Source: Rhodothermales bacterium
GTDB taxonomy: Bacteria > Bacteroidota > Rhodothermia > Rhodothermales > Bin80
Assembly (NCBI GenBank): GCA_958296045.1
Contig: CATQHT010000003.1
Span: 197,246-261,245, forward strand
Length of the DNA stretch: 64,000 nt
Reading direction: 5' to 3'
Below, one piece after another: positions 37,732-48,914 of this stretch. Numbering within the stretch: the first letter of the stretch is position 1; every line of letters starts with the position of its first letter. A program made the position numbers and the translations under genes. Below the pieces are notes generated by a model. The model saw nothing but the letters and a program-made list of their open reading frames with translations. It was not told the origin of the DNA and did no database searches.

Positions 37732-39633
37732 CTACGGCACTACCAGCGCTTCCTCTAGCCGCAGGACCCATAAGCCCGAATTAAGGTCGGACGTGTAGAT
37801 ATGACCCTTAAAGAGCTGAGCACCCCACGCCATGGGCCACCCGGGCACCATCGTACGGTTATCCGTAGTCAGGAAATGCGCCAACTCACGACCCTGCAGG
37901 TAAAGGTCGCCACTAAGCTCACCTGAGATGTCCAAAACGCGCAGTCCGCCTTGGTAATATCCCACATACAGCCTATCCTGGTCTGCCCAGAGATTGTGAG
38001 CTCCAGCACCAGGTACCTCGTAACGGGCCACCTCTTGCGGGTGATCTATATCGGTCATATCCAAGACATGCACATACCCTGTGGCCTCTATCGGGCTGTC
38101 CGCATCAAACCCCGGCGGCCAGATTTCGTCACCGACAAAAAGGTAGCGGCCATGCCGCCACGCTACGTGCGTGTGGCCTTCGGGATATGAGAAGCTACTG
38201 ACCCAGGCGGGCTGCACCGGCGTGCCCCCATGCGTTCCAGCCCCGACATCTAGGGTTACAACACCATCATTCCAATAGGAGAGGTACGCATAGCCGTCTT
38301 GCACGATGACGTCGTGCAGCGTTTTCGTCCTCTTCTCTAGGCCCCAGCGGCCCACTTCGCGAGGATATGCAGGGTCTGCGATGTCAATGATATGAAGGTC
38401 GTTGGTACCATTATGGCAGGCATAGACGAGGTCTCCTTCAATCCAGACGTTGTGCACGCCGCCTGTGACGGTATCGGTGTACTCAGACAGGATCGAAGGC
38501 TGCGCCGGATTGTTCAAGTCAAGGATGACAATTCCGTTGCGACGGCTAGAAGCGCCTTCGCGCGTTACAACCGCCAGACGGTTGCTCCCGTGAATCTTGA
38601 CGTCATTGATGCGCCGCGCATCCAACTGGAGCGAATCTGTCAGCACAGGTGCTGCCGGATCCGTCACATCCCACACCGTCATCCAGTCATGTAAGTAGGT
38701 TCCGACATAGGCATAGTCACGGCCGTCGGTGCCCTCAAACACCCACATGTCTCCCGAATGGTGCGTATCCGCAGGGCCACGCCCCACCTTTTCTAGGCGT
38801 GCATTGTACCTCCTCGGCTCGGCCGCGACCACTATAGACTTGTGTACATCCTCTCCCATAGTCGCAGTGACCGTGTATGTACCTTCCTTTTGGGCCACGA
38901 AGACACCGTCGGATCCGTCTGAGACAATGGCTGCACCATCTGGAGATACCTGCCACCTGGCATAGATCCCATCGACCTGCGCACCGTCGCGGGCGACCCC
39001 GAATACTCGAAAGCGCACAACATCGCCATGCCGAATGTTCACACGGTTCTGAGCGATCTGGTAGCCGACTGCCGGGTTAGCTACGACTTCAACCGGAATG
39101 TCCGTCTGCCTGCCATCGGCGCGGGCAGTGATTACAGTCTGCCCTGGAGCGCGCCCCGATACCAAGCCCTGTGCATCAACGCGCGCGATGCGCCTGTTGG
39201 CAGAGCGAAAATCAAGCTCCAAATCATGGACCACGTCACCTAGCTCCGTTCGGGCTACGACTTTGACAGGCACGCGGAGGCCTTCGTAGACGGTAACAGA
39301 CGGCATTACAGGTCTGAGCTCATGAACCGGAAGCTGCACGATCTCCACTGTCGCATATGCGGGCCTGCCCCCGACCACGACCGCCACGCGCACTGTTCCG
39401 GGCGCATGGGCAGTAAGCAACCCTGAAGAGCTGATGGTCGCCACATGAGCCTCCCGGATGAACCAGCTCGAAGATAATCCCTCCAACTCGTGACCATCGG
39501 CTCCGATGGCGCGTGCCGTAAACTGCTGCGTCGCACCCACATTGAGAATCGCCGACGGCGGTTCGACAACCAGCGTGTCTGGCATAGCGGGGACCTGTTG
39601 CATCACCACGCAGAACAATAGCAACATCTTCAT
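37732..39633 (-). CDS. Secreted Ig-like / LVIVD-repeat propeller protein
   Basis: The ATG at 39633 (MKMLLLFCVVMQQVPAMPDT) gives a signal peptide and 633 residues. The N-terminal half has three Ig-like (BIG2-type) repeats (TLVVEPPSAILNVGATQQFT; SAILNV.../GLLTAHAPGTVRV; QNRVNIRHGDVVRFRVFG). The C-terminal half carries LVIVD-type propeller blades (VWDVTDPAAPVLTDSLQLDA, GIVILDLNNPAQPSILSEYT, DLHIIDIADPAYPREVGRWG, YVHVLDMTDIDHPQEVARYE). It is likely a surface or extracellular binding protein. It is divergent from the MATE gene across a 92-bp spacer that must hold both promoters. Confidence 0.85.
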   Translation of the reverse strand: MKMLLLFCVVMQQVPAMPDTLVVEPPSAILNVGATQQFTARAIGADGHELEGLSSSWFIREAHVATISSSGLLTAHAPGTVRVAVVVGGRPAYATVEIVQLPVHELRPVMPSVTVYEGLRVPVKVVARTELGDVVHDLELDFRSANRRIARVDAQGLVSGRAPGQTVITARADGRQTDIPVEVVANPAVGYQIAQNRVNIRHGDVVRFRVFGVARDGAQVDGIYARWQVSPDGAAIVSDGSDGVFVAQKEGTYTVTATMGEDVHKSIVVAAEPRRYNARLEKVGRGPADTHHSGDMWVFEGTDGRDYAYVGTYLHDWMTVWDVTDPAAPVLTDSLQLDARRINDVKIHGSNRLAVVTREGASSRRNGIVILDLNNPAQPSILSEYTDTVTGGVHNVWIEGDLVYACHNGTNDLHIIDIADPAYPREVGRWGLEKRTKTLHDVIVQDGYAYLSYWNDGVVTLDVGAGTHGGTPVQPAWVSSFSYPEGHTHVAWRHGRYLFVGDEIWPPGFDADSPIEATGYVHVLDMTDIDHPQEVARYEVPGAGAHNLWADQDRLYVGYYQGGLRVLDISGELSGDLYLQGRELAHFLTTDNRTMVPGWPMAWGAQLFKGHIYTSDLNSGLWVLRLEEALVVP

Positions 39634-39725
39634 AATTGCGCCGGGCAGATCGCGAAGCACGGCGTATACCCTAATTCTGAGGCGAAGGATCCGACGCCTT
39701 GCCAAAGTGCTCCATTACGCGTGCC

Positions 39726-41090
39726 ATGACCCGGCTACAGTATATCATTCGCACAGAGGTTCGTGAGCTGACGCTCTTATCTGGGCCGATTGCGCTTATG
39801 CAGCTGGGTCAGATCTCCAATGGGTTTGTCGACGTCCTTATGGTCGGGCAACTGGGGCCAGCCAGTCTCGCCGGTGTAGCGCTCGGCAATGCCACCTACT
39901 TCCTCCTAGTCCTGGTGTGCATCGGCGTGCTGATGGCCGTCGGCCCCATGGTGGCCCAGGCATACGGCGCAGGAGACTGGCAGCTGATCGGCCGCAGCAC
40001 TAGGCAAGGACTTTGGCTGGCGTTAGCGCTCGCGATTCCGGTCGCTAGTATCATCTGGAATGCTACGTGCGTCTGGCAGCATATGTACCAGGAGCCCGCC
40101 ACAATGGCGATGGCTCAAGCCTACCTGAGGGCCGCCGTCTGGGGCCTGCTACCCTTCCTTTGCTTCATAGCGCTGCGCAGCTTTATCGAGGCGGTTTCAC
40201 GACCGTGGCCGCTAACCTTTATCATCTTTGCAGGCATAGGCCTTAATGCACTTACCAACTATGTGCTTATGTTCGGCAAGTGGGGCCTACCCGCTCTGGG
40301 CCTCATCGGGACCGGGTGGGCCACTGCAATGGTCAACTGGTATATGTGCCTGGCTGTGCTGATCCTGGTGCAGAGCCGAACCAAGCTGCGCTCGCTGGCT
40401 GCACTTTCCCGCCTGCGCTGGCCAAACCTAGCGATCCTAAAGAAGCTTCTAAGGATCGGAATGCCCATCGGCACATCCTATGGGCTAGAAGTAACCCTAT
40501 TTTCCGCGGTTGCCTTCTTTGCAGGGACGCTCGGCCCTGTGCCTTTAGCGGCGCACCAGATTGCCATGCAGTGCGCAGCCTTTACGTTCATGGTACCGCT
40601 GGGCATTGGCATTGGTACCTCGGTCCGAGTAGGTCAGGCTGTCGGCCGCAAGGACCCGGTGCGGGCTGCCTGGGCCGGATACCTGGGCATGGGCCTTTCA
40701 GCGGCATTCATGATCTGCACCAGCCTCGTATTCTGGCTCTTTCCACGCAGCGTAGTGGGACTCTTTCTCGACTTGTCGGATCCAGCCAACGCAACAACCG
40801 TTGCGATCGGGGCCTCCCTATTGGGGCTGGCCGCAGTTTTCCAGATCTTCGACGGACTGCAGGTTTCTGCAGCAGGAGCTCTGCGGGGGCTGAAAGACAC
40901 CCGCATCCCTATGGTATTCTGCTTCATATCATATTGGCTATTGGGCATGCCGCTGGCCGCGCTCTTGGGTTTCCGATGGGAGATGCATGCGGAAGGTTTC
41001 TGGTGGGGGCTGGTGGGCGGACTGATTGCCGCGTCTTTGATGCTTGGGTTGCGCTTCAAAGCTCTGGCGGCCCGGCTGCTGAGAATGTGA
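39726..41090 (+). CDS. MATE-family efflux transporter
   Basis: This inner-membrane Na+ or H+ antiporter of the NorM type exports cationic drugs and toxic compounds. The ATG at 39726 (MTRLQYIIRTEVRELTLLSG) gives 454 residues with about twelve transmembrane segments in two homologous halves. Signature stretches are LGQISNGFVDVLMVGQLGPA, ATYFLLVLVCIGVLMAVGPM and the second-half VPLAAHQIAMQCAAFTFMVP. The substrate cannot be told. Confidence 0.92.
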   Translation: MTRLQYIIRTEVRELTLLSGPIALMQLGQISNGFVDVLMVGQLGPASLAGVALGNATYFLLVLVCIGVLMAVGPMVAQAYGAGDWQLIGRSTRQGLWLALALAIPVASIIWNATCVWQHMYQEPATMAMAQAYLRAAVWGLLPFLCFIALRSFIEAVSRPWPLTFIIFAGIGLNALTNYVLMFGKWGLPALGLIGTGWATAMVNWYMCLAVLILVQSRTKLRSLAALSRLRWPNLAILKKLLRIGMPIGTSYGLEVTLFSAVAFFAGTLGPVPLAAHQIAMQCAAFTFMVPLGIGIGTSVRVGQAVGRKDPVRAAWAGYLGMGLSAAFMICTSLVFWLFPRSVVGLFLDLSDPANATTVAIGASLLGLAAVFQIFDGLQVSAAGALRGLKDTRIPMVFCFISYWLLGMPLAALLGFRWEMHAEGFWWGLVGGLIAASLMLGLRFKALAARLLRM

Positions 41091-41269
41091 CTGGGCCACG
41101 ATGCCGCAGCAGCACAAGCAGACGGCGCGCTGGGCCCCGCGCCTGACGAGGCGTGCAAGTTTCAATTTTCACGGAATACGGGCCGAACACCGCCTAGGTG
41201 TCGAGCGCAAATTGCCTGCTGGATCGTAAGTTTACCTACTGATTTCGCTCCAGACCCGGCCCCAGCCGC
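41091..41269. promoter_or_regulatory. Spacer carrying a possible promoter for the ACIII-caa3 cluster
   Basis: The 179-bp spacer has TAAGTTTA at 41227-41234, one mismatch from the TAnnTTTG -7 box, 36 nt before the actA start. An upstream TTG lies at 41212-41214, closer than usual for a -33 element. The downstream genes are tightly packed, so this is the likely start of a long transcript. Confidence 0.35.
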
Positions 41270-41917
41270 ATGCCACAGGTCTTTTCGAGGAAAGTCAACG
41301 GTCTACCATTCCTGTCGCTAGTGGGGAGCCTGGTCGTTGGCGCAGTGTTCGTGTTTTTGATCTGGTACTATTTCTCTCCTGAGTACACGGATGTCGGCTA
41401 CGCTCCCGAGCAACCGGTGCAGTACAGCCATCGGCTCCATGTCGACCAGCTCGGAATGGACTGTCAATATTGCCACAGCTTCGTCACGGTGGCTGACATC
41501 GCCAATGTGCCCGCTACCGAAACGTGCATGAATTGCCATTCAGTGGTCGGACCGCAGTCGCTCGCGCTTGCGCCCGTAAGAGAGAGTTGGGCGTCCAACG
41601 CGTCCATTGCCTGGGTCAAGGTTCATCAGCTCCCCGACTACGCCAAATTCAGTCACGCCGTGCATACGAATCGCGGTGTAGGCTGCGAAACGTGCCACGG
41701 CCGTATCGATCAGATGGATGTCGTACGGCAGACCGAACCGCTCTCTATGGGATGGTGCCTGGAATGCCACCGCGAACCGGAACAGTACCTGCGACCCGAC
41801 GACCAGGTCACGACTATGGGGTACATTCAGAGCGACGACTTTGTAGAGCGCAACCTGGAGCGGATTCGCACGGAGGGCATCCACCCACCCACCAATTGCA
41901 GCGCATGCCACTATTAG
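41270..41917 (+). CDS. actA: Alternative complex III subunit ActA, pentahaem cytochrome c
   Basis: ActA carries electrons from the ACIII Fe-S subunit towards the oxidase at the periplasmic face. The 215-residue product has one N-terminal membrane anchor (LPFLSLVGSLVVGAVFVFLI) and five haem-binding CxxCH motifs at 65-69, 86-90, 139-143, 163-167 and 210-214. This is the number known for ActA of Rhodothermus. The actB ATG follows after one base. Confidence 0.95.
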   Translation: MPQVFSRKVNGLPFLSLVGSLVVGAVFVFLIWYYFSPEYTDVGYAPEQPVQYSHRLHVDQLGMDCQYCHSFVTVADIANVPATETCMNCHSVVGPQSLALAPVRESWASNASIAWVKVHQLPDYAKFSHAVHTNRGVGCETCHGRIDQMDVVRQTEPLSMGWCLECHREPEQYLRPDDQVTTMGYIQSDDFVERNLERIRTEGIHPPTNCSACHY

Positions 41918-41918
41918 C

Positions 41919-44900
41919 ATGATTGCCCTCCCCATCGTCGAGGCACCGGCCGGTCCTAAGGTGAAGGCGTGGCGCAGCCTGCCCCACCTGCATCAGGAAG
42001 ACGGCTTTGCCGAGTCCGTGCAGGGTGAATTCATTCCAGGCGCTAGCGACCGCCCAGGCAACGCGTCGCGGCGCAACTTTCTGCAGCTCCTGGGAGCATC
42101 GATGGCACTGGCAGGCCTGGCAGCCTGCCGGCGGCCTGCGGAAGAGGTGTGGCCCTTTGCCGATCGTCCAGAAGAGCTAATCCCGGGAGTGCCGCTCCAC
42201 TATGCGACCGCCATGCCCCTTCGCGGCAGTGTGCAGCCACTGCTGATCAAGAGTCATGACGGCCGCCCCACTAAGGCGGAACCCAACCCCAATCACCCAA
42301 CGCAAGCCGCAGGCACTAGCGTGTTTGCTCAGGCGTCAATCTTGAGCCTGTACGATCCAGATCGCTCGCGTACGCTGCGCCGCGCAGGTAGCACCGCACA
42401 GTGGGATGACTTCCTCGCGCTGTGCCAGCGCTTAGAACGCGGTGATCGACGCATTGTAGTGATGAGCGAAGAGACATCCTCGCCGACCGCCATCGCACAG
42501 CGCGCGCAGCTTATGCAGCGGTTTGCCAATGCATCGTGGGTTACCTATCGACCTGCAGGTCGTGATAACGAAGCCTTGGGGCTGCAGTCCACCTTTGGGC
42601 AGCGCCTGCGTCCGCTGTACCACTTTGACCAGGCCGACGTCATCGTCAGCCTTGATGCCGACTTTCTGGGGCCTACGAGCCGCTATGCAGGGTACGCAAT
42701 GCCAGCGTTTGCGCGCGGCCGGCGCCTTAGCACGCCCTCAGACGAAATGAGCAGGCTCTATGTGGCCGAGAGCACCTACACGGTCACAGGCGCCATCGCT
42801 GACCATCGTGCACCGTATGCGGCCGCAGATATCGGAGTCCTTGTCAATAGCCTGGCTGCAGAGCTTGGACTGATTGCTCCCGAGTTTGCCCAACCGAGCG
42901 ATTGGACAACTGCCATCGCGCGAGACCTCCAAGAAGCCGGCAGCCGAAGCCTAGTGCTGGCAGGAGAACACCAGCCCCTGGAAGTGCACGCGCTCAGTAT
43001 GGCGATCAACAGCGCGCTTGGCGCGATCGGCACTACCGTGACGCTAGTCGATCCACCAGAGCCGCAAGATGATACGGACCTAGCTTCGCTCACCAGCGAG
43101 ATGCAAGACGGCAACGTGGATGTGTTGCTAATGCTGGGCGTTAACCCGGTATACGATGCGCCGCCGGAGCTGGACTTTGCCAGCGCGCTCTCTCGTGTAG
43201 GAGACTCTGTCCATCTCGGCATGCATGTGGACGAGACGGCGCGCGTTGCCACATGGCATGTGCCGCAGGCGCATTACCTGGAGACTTGGGGCGATGGACG
43301 TGACCCCAGCGGCATCCTGTCGGTTACGCAACCCCTCATCGCGCCCCTGTATGCCGATGCTAAGAGCGCAATCGAAGTTCTTGGCGCGCTTGCATCTGGT
43401 GAAGATCAGTCTGGATACGCCCTAGTACGCACCACGTGGCAGCCGCTGCTTAACGCACCGTTTGAAGAAAGCTGGCGCAGAGTGCTACACGATGGCTTTC
43501 TGGCTGGCTCCGAGTTCAACGCTGCTGAGGCACCAACGCGGCAGCCAGCGCGCGCAGTACGTACCGAATCCAGCGCAACAGAGCTGGTGTTCCGGTTAGA
43601 TCCAACCGTCTTGGACGGTGGCTTTGCGAACAACGCATGGTGCCAGGAGCTCCCCGACCCAGTCACGAAGATCGTCTGGGACAACGTGGCAGTGATGAGC
43701 CCAGCCACCGCCCAAGAGCTAGGGGTGACAGCCCACTACAACAAGGGCCGCTACGACGTCGATGTTATCGCACTGACCGCTGGAACGCAGACAGTAGAAC
43801 TCCCGGTCTGGATCCTTCCCGGCCACGCGGATCGATCGATTGCCGTGAACCTAGGATACGGACGCAACCTGGAAAGTGACCGCCCGAGGCGCCGCACGCC
43901 CATCTGGGATACCGGAGACCTGACCGACATATACGGCCAAGGCGCCTTGGGTACCGACATAGGACGTAATGTGTCCGTACTTCGTGATGCGGCAGGAAGT
44001 GGTATCCGCACCGATGTGCAGGTGACGGTCACCGGGCGCCGGTACCGCATTGTCACCACGCAGGATCACGGCGTGCTCAACGTGAGCGCGCGGCCATTTG
44101 TGCGGATGGCCACTCTGGCCGATTATCGAGCTAACCCCGCGTTTGCGCTAGACTACGAAGCCCCCACTCCAGGCTCGGATGAGAAAACACGCTTCGAAGA
44201 CTACCCCACCCTCTGGGAAGACAACCACCCGGACCGGTCTGCGGCGATAAGAGATAGCGCCTACTTTCGGAACCAGTGGGGCATGGTCATTGACCTAAAT
44301 ACGTGCACGGGCTGCAACGCCTGCATCGTCGCATGCCAGGCCGAAAACAATGTGCAGGTCGTAGGTAAGACCGAGGTGGGCAACGGGCGCGAATTGCACT
44401 GGCTGCGCCTGGACCGGTACTTCATCACCGACGATGACGCGCCGCTTGATGCCAATCCGCAAATGGCCATGCAGCCCATGCCGTGCCAGCACTGCGAAAA
44501 CGCTCCATGTGAATCAGTCTGTCCGGTCTCCGCCACGGTGCATTCGCCCGATGGCACCAACCAGATGATCTATAACCGGTGCATCGGTACCCGGTACTGC
44601 GCGAATAACTGTCCATACAAGGTCCGCCGCTTCAACTTTTTCGCCTGGTCTAAGCACATCCCGGTCACCGTGCAGATGGCCCAGAACCCGAACGTATCGG
44701 TTCGGTCGCGGGGTGTAATGGAGAAGTGCTCCTTCTGCATCCAACGTGTCCGGGGTGCCCAGAAGCAGGCCCGGCTGGAAGCGCGGCCGCTAGCACGGGA
44801 CGAGGTTGTCACCGCATGCCAAAGCGCATGCGCCGCAGGCGCCATCACCTTCGGGGACCTCAACGACAATGAGAGCAGCGTCGCCGTGCAGCGCAGAAAT

Positions 44901-44999
44901 CCACGCAGCTACACCATGCTGGCTGAGCTGAACGTGCGACCCCGCGTCTCGTATCTGGCACGGGTGCGCAACCCCAACCCTGACCTCGAGCCCGCTTAG
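41919..44999 (+). CDS. actB: Alternative complex III subunit ActB, Fe-S/molybdopterin-like
   Basis: ActB is the large periplasmic subunit combining a molybdopterin-oxidoreductase-like domain (no Mo cofactor in characterised ACIII) with ferredoxin-like domains. The 1026 residues contain a Tat-like segment ([20 protein letters not shown]) near 50-70, the long catalytic-like domain, and cysteine clusters from about 795: [39 protein letters not shown] and [10 protein letters not shown] followed by [10 protein letters not shown]. They supply three 4Fe-4S and one 3Fe-4S-type site in known complexes. It starts one base after actA. Confidence 0.95.
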   Translation: MIALPIVEAPAGPKVKAWRSLPHLHQEDGFAESVQGEFIPGASDRPGNASRRNFLQLLGASMALAGLAACRRPAEEVWPFADRPEELIPGVPLHYATAMPLRGSVQPLLIKSHDGRPTKAEPNPNHPTQAAGTSVFAQASILSLYDPDRSRTLRRAGSTAQWDDFLALCQRLERGDRRIVVMSEETSSPTAIAQRAQLMQRFANASWVTYRPAGRDNEALGLQSTFGQRLRPLYHFDQADVIVSLDADFLGPTSRYAGYAMPAFARGRRLSTPSDEMSRLYVAESTYTVTGAIADHRAPYAAADIGVLVNSLAAELGLIAPEFAQPSDWTTAIARDLQEAGSRSLVLAGEHQPLEVHALSMAINSALGAIGTTVTLVDPPEPQDDTDLASLTSEMQDGNVDVLLMLGVNPVYDAPPELDFASALSRVGDSVHLGMHVDETARVATWHVPQAHYLETWGDGRDPSGILSVTQPLIAPLYADAKSAIEVLGALASGEDQSGYALVRTTWQPLLNAPFEESWRRVLHDGFLAGSEFNAAEAPTRQPARAVRTESSATELVFRLDPTVLDGGFANNAWCQELPDPVTKIVWDNVAVMSPATAQELGVTAHYNKGRYDVDVIALTAGTQTVELPVWILPGHADRSIAVNLGYGRNLESDRPRRRTPIWDTGDLTDIYGQGALGTDIGRNVSVLRDAAGSGIRTDVQVTVTGRRYRIVTTQDHGVLNVSARPFVRMATLADYRANPAFALDYEAPTPGSDEKTRFEDYPTLWEDNHPDRSAAIRDSAYFRNQWGMVIDLNTCTGCNACIVACQAENNVQVVGKTEVGNGRELHWLRLDRYFITDDDAPLDANPQMAMQPMPCQHCENAPCESVCPVSATVHSPDGTNQMIYNRCIGTRYCANNCPYKVRRFNFFAWSKHIPVTVQMAQNPNVSVRSRGVMEKCSFCIQRVRGAQKQARLEARPLARDEVVTACQSACAAGAITFGDLNDNESSVAVQRRNPRSYTMLAELNVRPRVSYLARVRNPNPDLEPA

Positions 45000-45010
45000 C
45001 GTACAGTTAC

Positions 45011-46399
45011 GTGGCCGATACCCTGACAATTGCTCCGCCTCGTAAGGAGGCTCCGCTGGTAACCGGTAACCTCGGCATCAGCGAAATCACTCAGCTGGTA
45101 TCGTATCATACCGAAAAAAAGCCGCCCAGCACTTGGTATCTCGCCTTTGCCATCTCCTCGACGCTTCTAGCGATGCTGATGGTTATGATTGGCTATCTGT
45201 TCTGGAACGGGGTCGGCGTCTGGGGCAACAACAACCCTGTAGGCTGGGGCTGGCCCATCGTGAACTTCGTGTTCTGGGTTGGCATCGGGCACGCAGGCAC
45301 GCTGATATCGGCTATCCTGTTCTTGTTCAGGCAGCGCTGGCGCACCGCGATCAACCGCAGCGCCGAGGCGATGACGCTATTTGCGGTCATTTGCGCACTC
45401 CTGTTTCCCACGATCCATGTGGGCCGGGTGTGGGTGATTTACTGGACGCTGCCGCTTCCGAACCAGATGGAGATGTGGCCGCAGTTCAAGAGTCCATTGT
45501 TGTGGGATGTCTTTGCGGTCAGCGTCTATTTCACGGTGTCTCTGGTATTCTGGTATGTGGGGCTGATTCCTGACCTGGGCACTTTGCGGGACCGCGCGCG
45601 GACGGCCATCCGCCGGAAGGTCACCGCATTCTTTGCACTTGGCTGGACCGGTGCCAACCGCCACTGGCGCAACTACGAAAAGACGTACCTGCTATTGGCC
45701 GCGCTGGCCACGCCACTGGTGCTCAGCGTCCACTCTGTGGTGTCGTTTGACTTTGCGGTGTCCATTGTTCCGGGGTGGCATACGACGATATTTCCGCCCT
45801 ATTTCGTGGCTGGCGCCATCTTTTCCGGCTTCGCGATGGTGATGACATTGCTCATCATTGCCCGCAAGGTGTATGGGATCCGCAACATCATCACGCTGGA
45901 TCATCTGGAGAAGATGGCCATCATCATCCTGGTGACGGGAACGATGGTGGGCTTTGCATACATCACCGAGTTCTTTATCGCCTGGTATTCGCAGGTGGAG
46001 TATGAGCAGTACGCGTTCTTGAACCGAACTACGGGTCCGTATGCCTGGGCTTACTGGACGATGATGTCGTGCAACCTGCTGTTTCCCCAGTTTTTCTGGA
46101 TCAAGCGGCTTCGTCGCAGCATTCCGTTCCTGTTTGTCACGTCCATCGTGGTTAATGTGGGGATGTGGTTTGAGCGTTTCGTCATCACTGTGATCAGTCT
46201 GCACAGGGACTTTCTGCCTTCAAGCTGGGACTATTTCAATCCGACGCTCGTCGATGTATTGACGCTTGTGGGTTCGTTCGGGCTGTTTCTTACCCTGTTT
46301 CTCATCTTCCTTCGCTTCCTTCCCATGGTAGCCATGGCGGAGGTGAAGATGGTGCTTCCAGAAGCGGATCCCCACCATTACGAAGAGCACGAGAACTAG
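45011..46399 (+). CDS. actC: Alternative complex III subunit ActC, NrfD-like membrane protein
   Basis: ActC is a quinol-interacting polytopic membrane subunit of the NrfD/PsrC type. The 462-residue protein begins with GTG 11 nt after actB and has about ten membrane segments. The conserved [20 protein letters not shown] and [20 protein letters not shown], with a membrane-embedded histidine, mark the family. It is paralogous to ActF. Confidence 0.94.
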   Translation: MADTLTIAPPRKEAPLVTGNLGISEITQLVSYHTEKKPPSTWYLAFAISSTLLAMLMVMIGYLFWNGVGVWGNNNPVGWGWPIVNFVFWVGIGHAGTLISAILFLFRQRWRTAINRSAEAMTLFAVICALLFPTIHVGRVWVIYWTLPLPNQMEMWPQFKSPLLWDVFAVSVYFTVSLVFWYVGLIPDLGTLRDRARTAIRRKVTAFFALGWTGANRHWRNYEKTYLLLAALATPLVLSVHSVVSFDFAVSIVPGWHTTIFPPYFVAGAIFSGFAMVMTLLIIARKVYGIRNIITLDHLEKMAIIILVTGTMVGFAYITEFFIAWYSQVEYEQYAFLNRTTGPYAWAYWTMMSCNLLFPQFFWIKRLRRSIPFLFVTSIVVNVGMWFERFVITVISLHRDFLPSSWDYFNPTLVDVLTLVGSFGLFLTLFLIFLRFLPMVAMAEVKMVLPEADPHHYEEHEN

Positions 46400-46411
46400 A
46401 CTCCGGCTGGC

Positions 46412-47023
46412 ATGCTACGTAACATTATCCGTGACGTGAAGGCCTCCATGGGGATTTACAAGTCACGGGACGACCGTGTGTACGGGTTGCTGGCGGAGTT
46501 TGAGCATCCCGGCGCCCTACTCGAGGCGGCCAGGAAGGTGCGCGCTGCTGGCTACCGCCACTTTGATTCGCACAGCCCGTTCCCCATTCACGGGATGGAC
46601 AAAGCGATGGGGCTGGGGCAGTCCAAGGTCGGGTACATCACGCTCGGTGGTGGTCTTACGGGACTGGCGCTGGCCACATGGCTACAGTGGTGGACCAGCG
46701 CTGTGGATTATCCTATCAACATCAGCGGCAAGCCCTTTTTCGCTATTGAGCCGTCCATCCCGGTCATGTTCGAGCTCACGGTGCTGTTTTCGGCGCTGGC
46801 TGCTGTGGGCGGCATGCTGCTGCTGAACGGTCTGCCGAGGCCATACAACCCGCTCTTCTACTCGCGCAACTTTGCGCGTGTTACCGACGACGCATATTTC
46901 CTGCATGTCGCCGCTAGCGACGGGAGGTTTAGCCTTGACGGCACCCGCGCATTGCTTGAGGAGGCGCACGCGCTCGGAGTAGAGGTCATCCATGACCATG
47001 GATTTTCGCAGCTGCATGCCTAA
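46412..47023 (+). CDS. actD: Alternative complex III subunit ActD (DUF3341)
   Basis: ActD is a small membrane subunit of ACIII with two transmembrane helices. The 203-residue product carries the DUF3341 pattern: VYGLLAEFEHPGALLEAARK, HSPFPIHGMDKAMGLGQSKV, then two hydrophobic segments and a C-terminal cytosolic helix. It ends 8 nt inside the actE start (ATGCCTAA). Confidence 0.93.
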   Translation: MLRNIIRDVKASMGIYKSRDDRVYGLLAEFEHPGALLEAARKVRAAGYRHFDSHSPFPIHGMDKAMGLGQSKVGYITLGGGLTGLALATWLQWWTSAVDYPINISGKPFFAIEPSIPVMFELTVLFSALAAVGGMLLLNGLPRPYNPLFYSRNFARVTDDAYFLHVAASDGRFSLDGTRALLEEAHALGVEVIHDHGFSQLHA

Positions 47024-47630
47024 ATCGCTGACCACCTTCGTTGTGTTGTGCGGGCTCGTGTTGTGCGGGTGTCGCGGCCGGGTTAGCGATAGGCCGCCGA
47101 TCCATATCAATCCCAACATGGATGCGATGGAGCGGTTTGAGGCGCAGGAAGCCAATCCGTTTTTCGAGGATGGCCGTGCGATGCGGCTGCCGGTGCCGGG
47201 GACGGTAGCTCGTGGCATGCTCCGAAGCGACATCCGCTTTTTCGCTGGACGTGACTCTTCTGGTGCATTCGTAGCCGAGATGCCGCTCCCCACAACCCGT
47301 GAGCTTTACCTGCGCGGCCAGGAGCGATTTGACATTTACTGTGCCGTATGTCACGGTAGTGCCGGTGATGGACAGGGCATTGTGATGGCTGGCGGCTACG
47401 GGTTCGCCCCGATCGGTTTCCACGACGACCGGCTCCGAGGTATAGAGGACGGCTATCTGTTTCACGTCGTGTCACGCGGCATCCGCACCATGCCCGGCTA
47501 TGCGCAGCAGATTTCGGTGGCGGACCGCTGGGCCATCGTCGCCTATGTTCGGGCGCTACAGCGCAGCCAGCATGCCAACGTTGCAGACATTCCCTTGGAC
47601 ATCCTGTCGGACCTGAGACTTACACCCTAA
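47016..47630 (+). CDS. actE: Alternative complex III subunit ActE, monohaem cytochrome c lipoprotein
   Basis: The ATG at 47016 gives MPKSLTTFVVLCGLVLCGC, a lipoprotein signal ending in LCGC, and an 8-nt overlap with actD. The earlier in-frame ATGs would overlap actD further and spoil the signal. The mature protein has one CAVCH haem site in a cytochrome c fold (GQERFDIYCAVCHGSAGDGQ; methionine ligand likely in the RTMPGYA segment). ActE is the proposed exit point for electrons towards the oxidase. Confidence 0.93.
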   Translation: MPKSLTTFVVLCGLVLCGCRGRVSDRPPIHINPNMDAMERFEAQEANPFFEDGRAMRLPVPGTVARGMLRSDIRFFAGRDSSGAFVAEMPLPTTRELYLRGQERFDIYCAVCHGSAGDGQGIVMAGGYGFAPIGFHDDRLRGIEDGYLFHVVSRGIRTMPGYAQQISVADRWAIVAYVRALQRSQHANVADIPLDILSDLRLTP

Positions 47631-47634
47631 AGCT

Positions 47635-48912
47635 GTGGCTCAGAAGCTGCAAAGCAGTCCAATACTGGTCAAGCTCCTAGACACGGTGGAGCCCACGCAG
47701 AGCAGTGCGCTGGCGGCGTACCGGTGGACTGGCAGTGTGCGGGCCTTCCTTATCCCGGCGCTGCTCGGGCTCAGCGCACTTGCAGTAAGCATCGCGGTAG
47801 GGTTTGCGGGCTTTAAGGAGCAGTTCTATTTCTCTTACCTCGTAGGCTGGTCCTTCTGTCTCTCGTTAGCGCTGGGGGCCCTGTTTGTGGTGCTTATCAA
47901 ACACCTGACCAAGGCTTCCTGGGTCGTTGCGCTGCGGCGCATTCCTGAGGCGCTGGCGGCGTCGTTTCCGCTGTTGGCACTCCTTGCGATACCGATCATC
48001 ATAAGCCTGTTTGATGACCACGGTCTGTACCATCATTGGAGCACAGATGGCATCAGTGATCCAGCCAGCAGCCATTATGACGAGATAGTGGCTGGCAAGG
48101 CCGCCTATCTCAACAAGCCATTTTTTCTTATCCGCGTCGGATTCTACTTTATCGTCTGGACGCTGGTATCGTCGAAGCTGTGGTCGCTGAGCCTTCGCCA
48201 GGATCTGACCGCGGATCCGGGCATCCCAGCGAAGCAGCGCAAAGTCAGCGGATGGGGACTGCCGCTGGTGGCAGTCACTACCGCCTTTGGAAGCTTTGAC
48301 CTGTTGATGTCACTGGACCCGCACTGGTTCTCCACCATTTTCGGCGTATACTTCTTTTCTGGCGCCTTCATGGCTGCATTTGCCTTCATCGCGCTGGTAT
48401 GCATGTTCTTGCAGCGCGGCGGCATGCTGCAGGGCATCGTTACGAAGGAGCATTACCACGACCTGGGCAAGCTCATGTTTGCCTTTGTAGTGTTCTGGGC
48501 TTACATCGCATTCAGCCAGTACATGCTATACTGGTATGGCGGCATCCCGGAAGAAACGGTATGGTTCAAGCACCGTCTGGAGCACGGGTGGGAGACGCAC
48601 AGCGCCATCCTGCTGATAGCCCACTTCATTCTGCCCTTCCTGTTGCTATTGCCGCGCAGCGTCAAGCGCGTCGCACCGCTGCTCGGCATTATGGCCGTGT
48701 GGCTGCTGGTTATGCAGTGGTTTGACCATCACTGGCTGGCCATGCCGGTCCTGCATTACGAGGAGGCCACGCTACACTGGCTGGACCTCAGCTGCTGGAT
48801 AGGCCTAACGGCCGTGTTCGTCAGCGCTTTCGTATGGCGGCTGAGCCGGCATGCGTTGGTACCCCAGGGCGACCCGCGCCTGGCCGCGTCACTGCGCTTC
48901 GAAAACACTTAG
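47635..48912 (+). CDS. actF: Alternative complex III subunit ActF, NrfD-like membrane protein
   Basis: This is the second polytopic NrfD-like subunit, 425 residues, starting with GTG 4 nt after actE. About ten membrane helices are visible, with family stretches EQFYFSYLVGWSFCLSLALG, FGSFDLLMSLDPHWFSTIFG and YWYGGIPEETVWFKHRLEHG. Together with ActC it forms the membrane core. Confidence 0.94.
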   Translation: MAQKLQSSPILVKLLDTVEPTQSSALAAYRWTGSVRAFLIPALLGLSALAVSIAVGFAGFKEQFYFSYLVGWSFCLSLALGALFVVLIKHLTKASWVVALRRIPEALAASFPLLALLAIPIIISLFDDHGLYHHWSTDGISDPASSHYDEIVAGKAAYLNKPFFLIRVGFYFIVWTLVSSKLWSLSLRQDLTADPGIPAKQRKVSGWGLPLVAVTTAFGSFDLLMSLDPHWFSTIFGVYFFSGAFMAAFAFIALVCMFLQRGGMLQGIVTKEHYHDLGKLMFAFVVFWAYIAFSQYMLYWYGGIPEETVWFKHRLEHGWETHSAILLIAHFILPFLLLLPRSVKRVAPLLGIMAVWLLVMQWFDHHWLAMPVLHYEEATLHWLDLSCWIGLTAVFVSAFVWRLSRHALVPQGDPRLAASLRFENT

Positions 48913-48914
48913 CC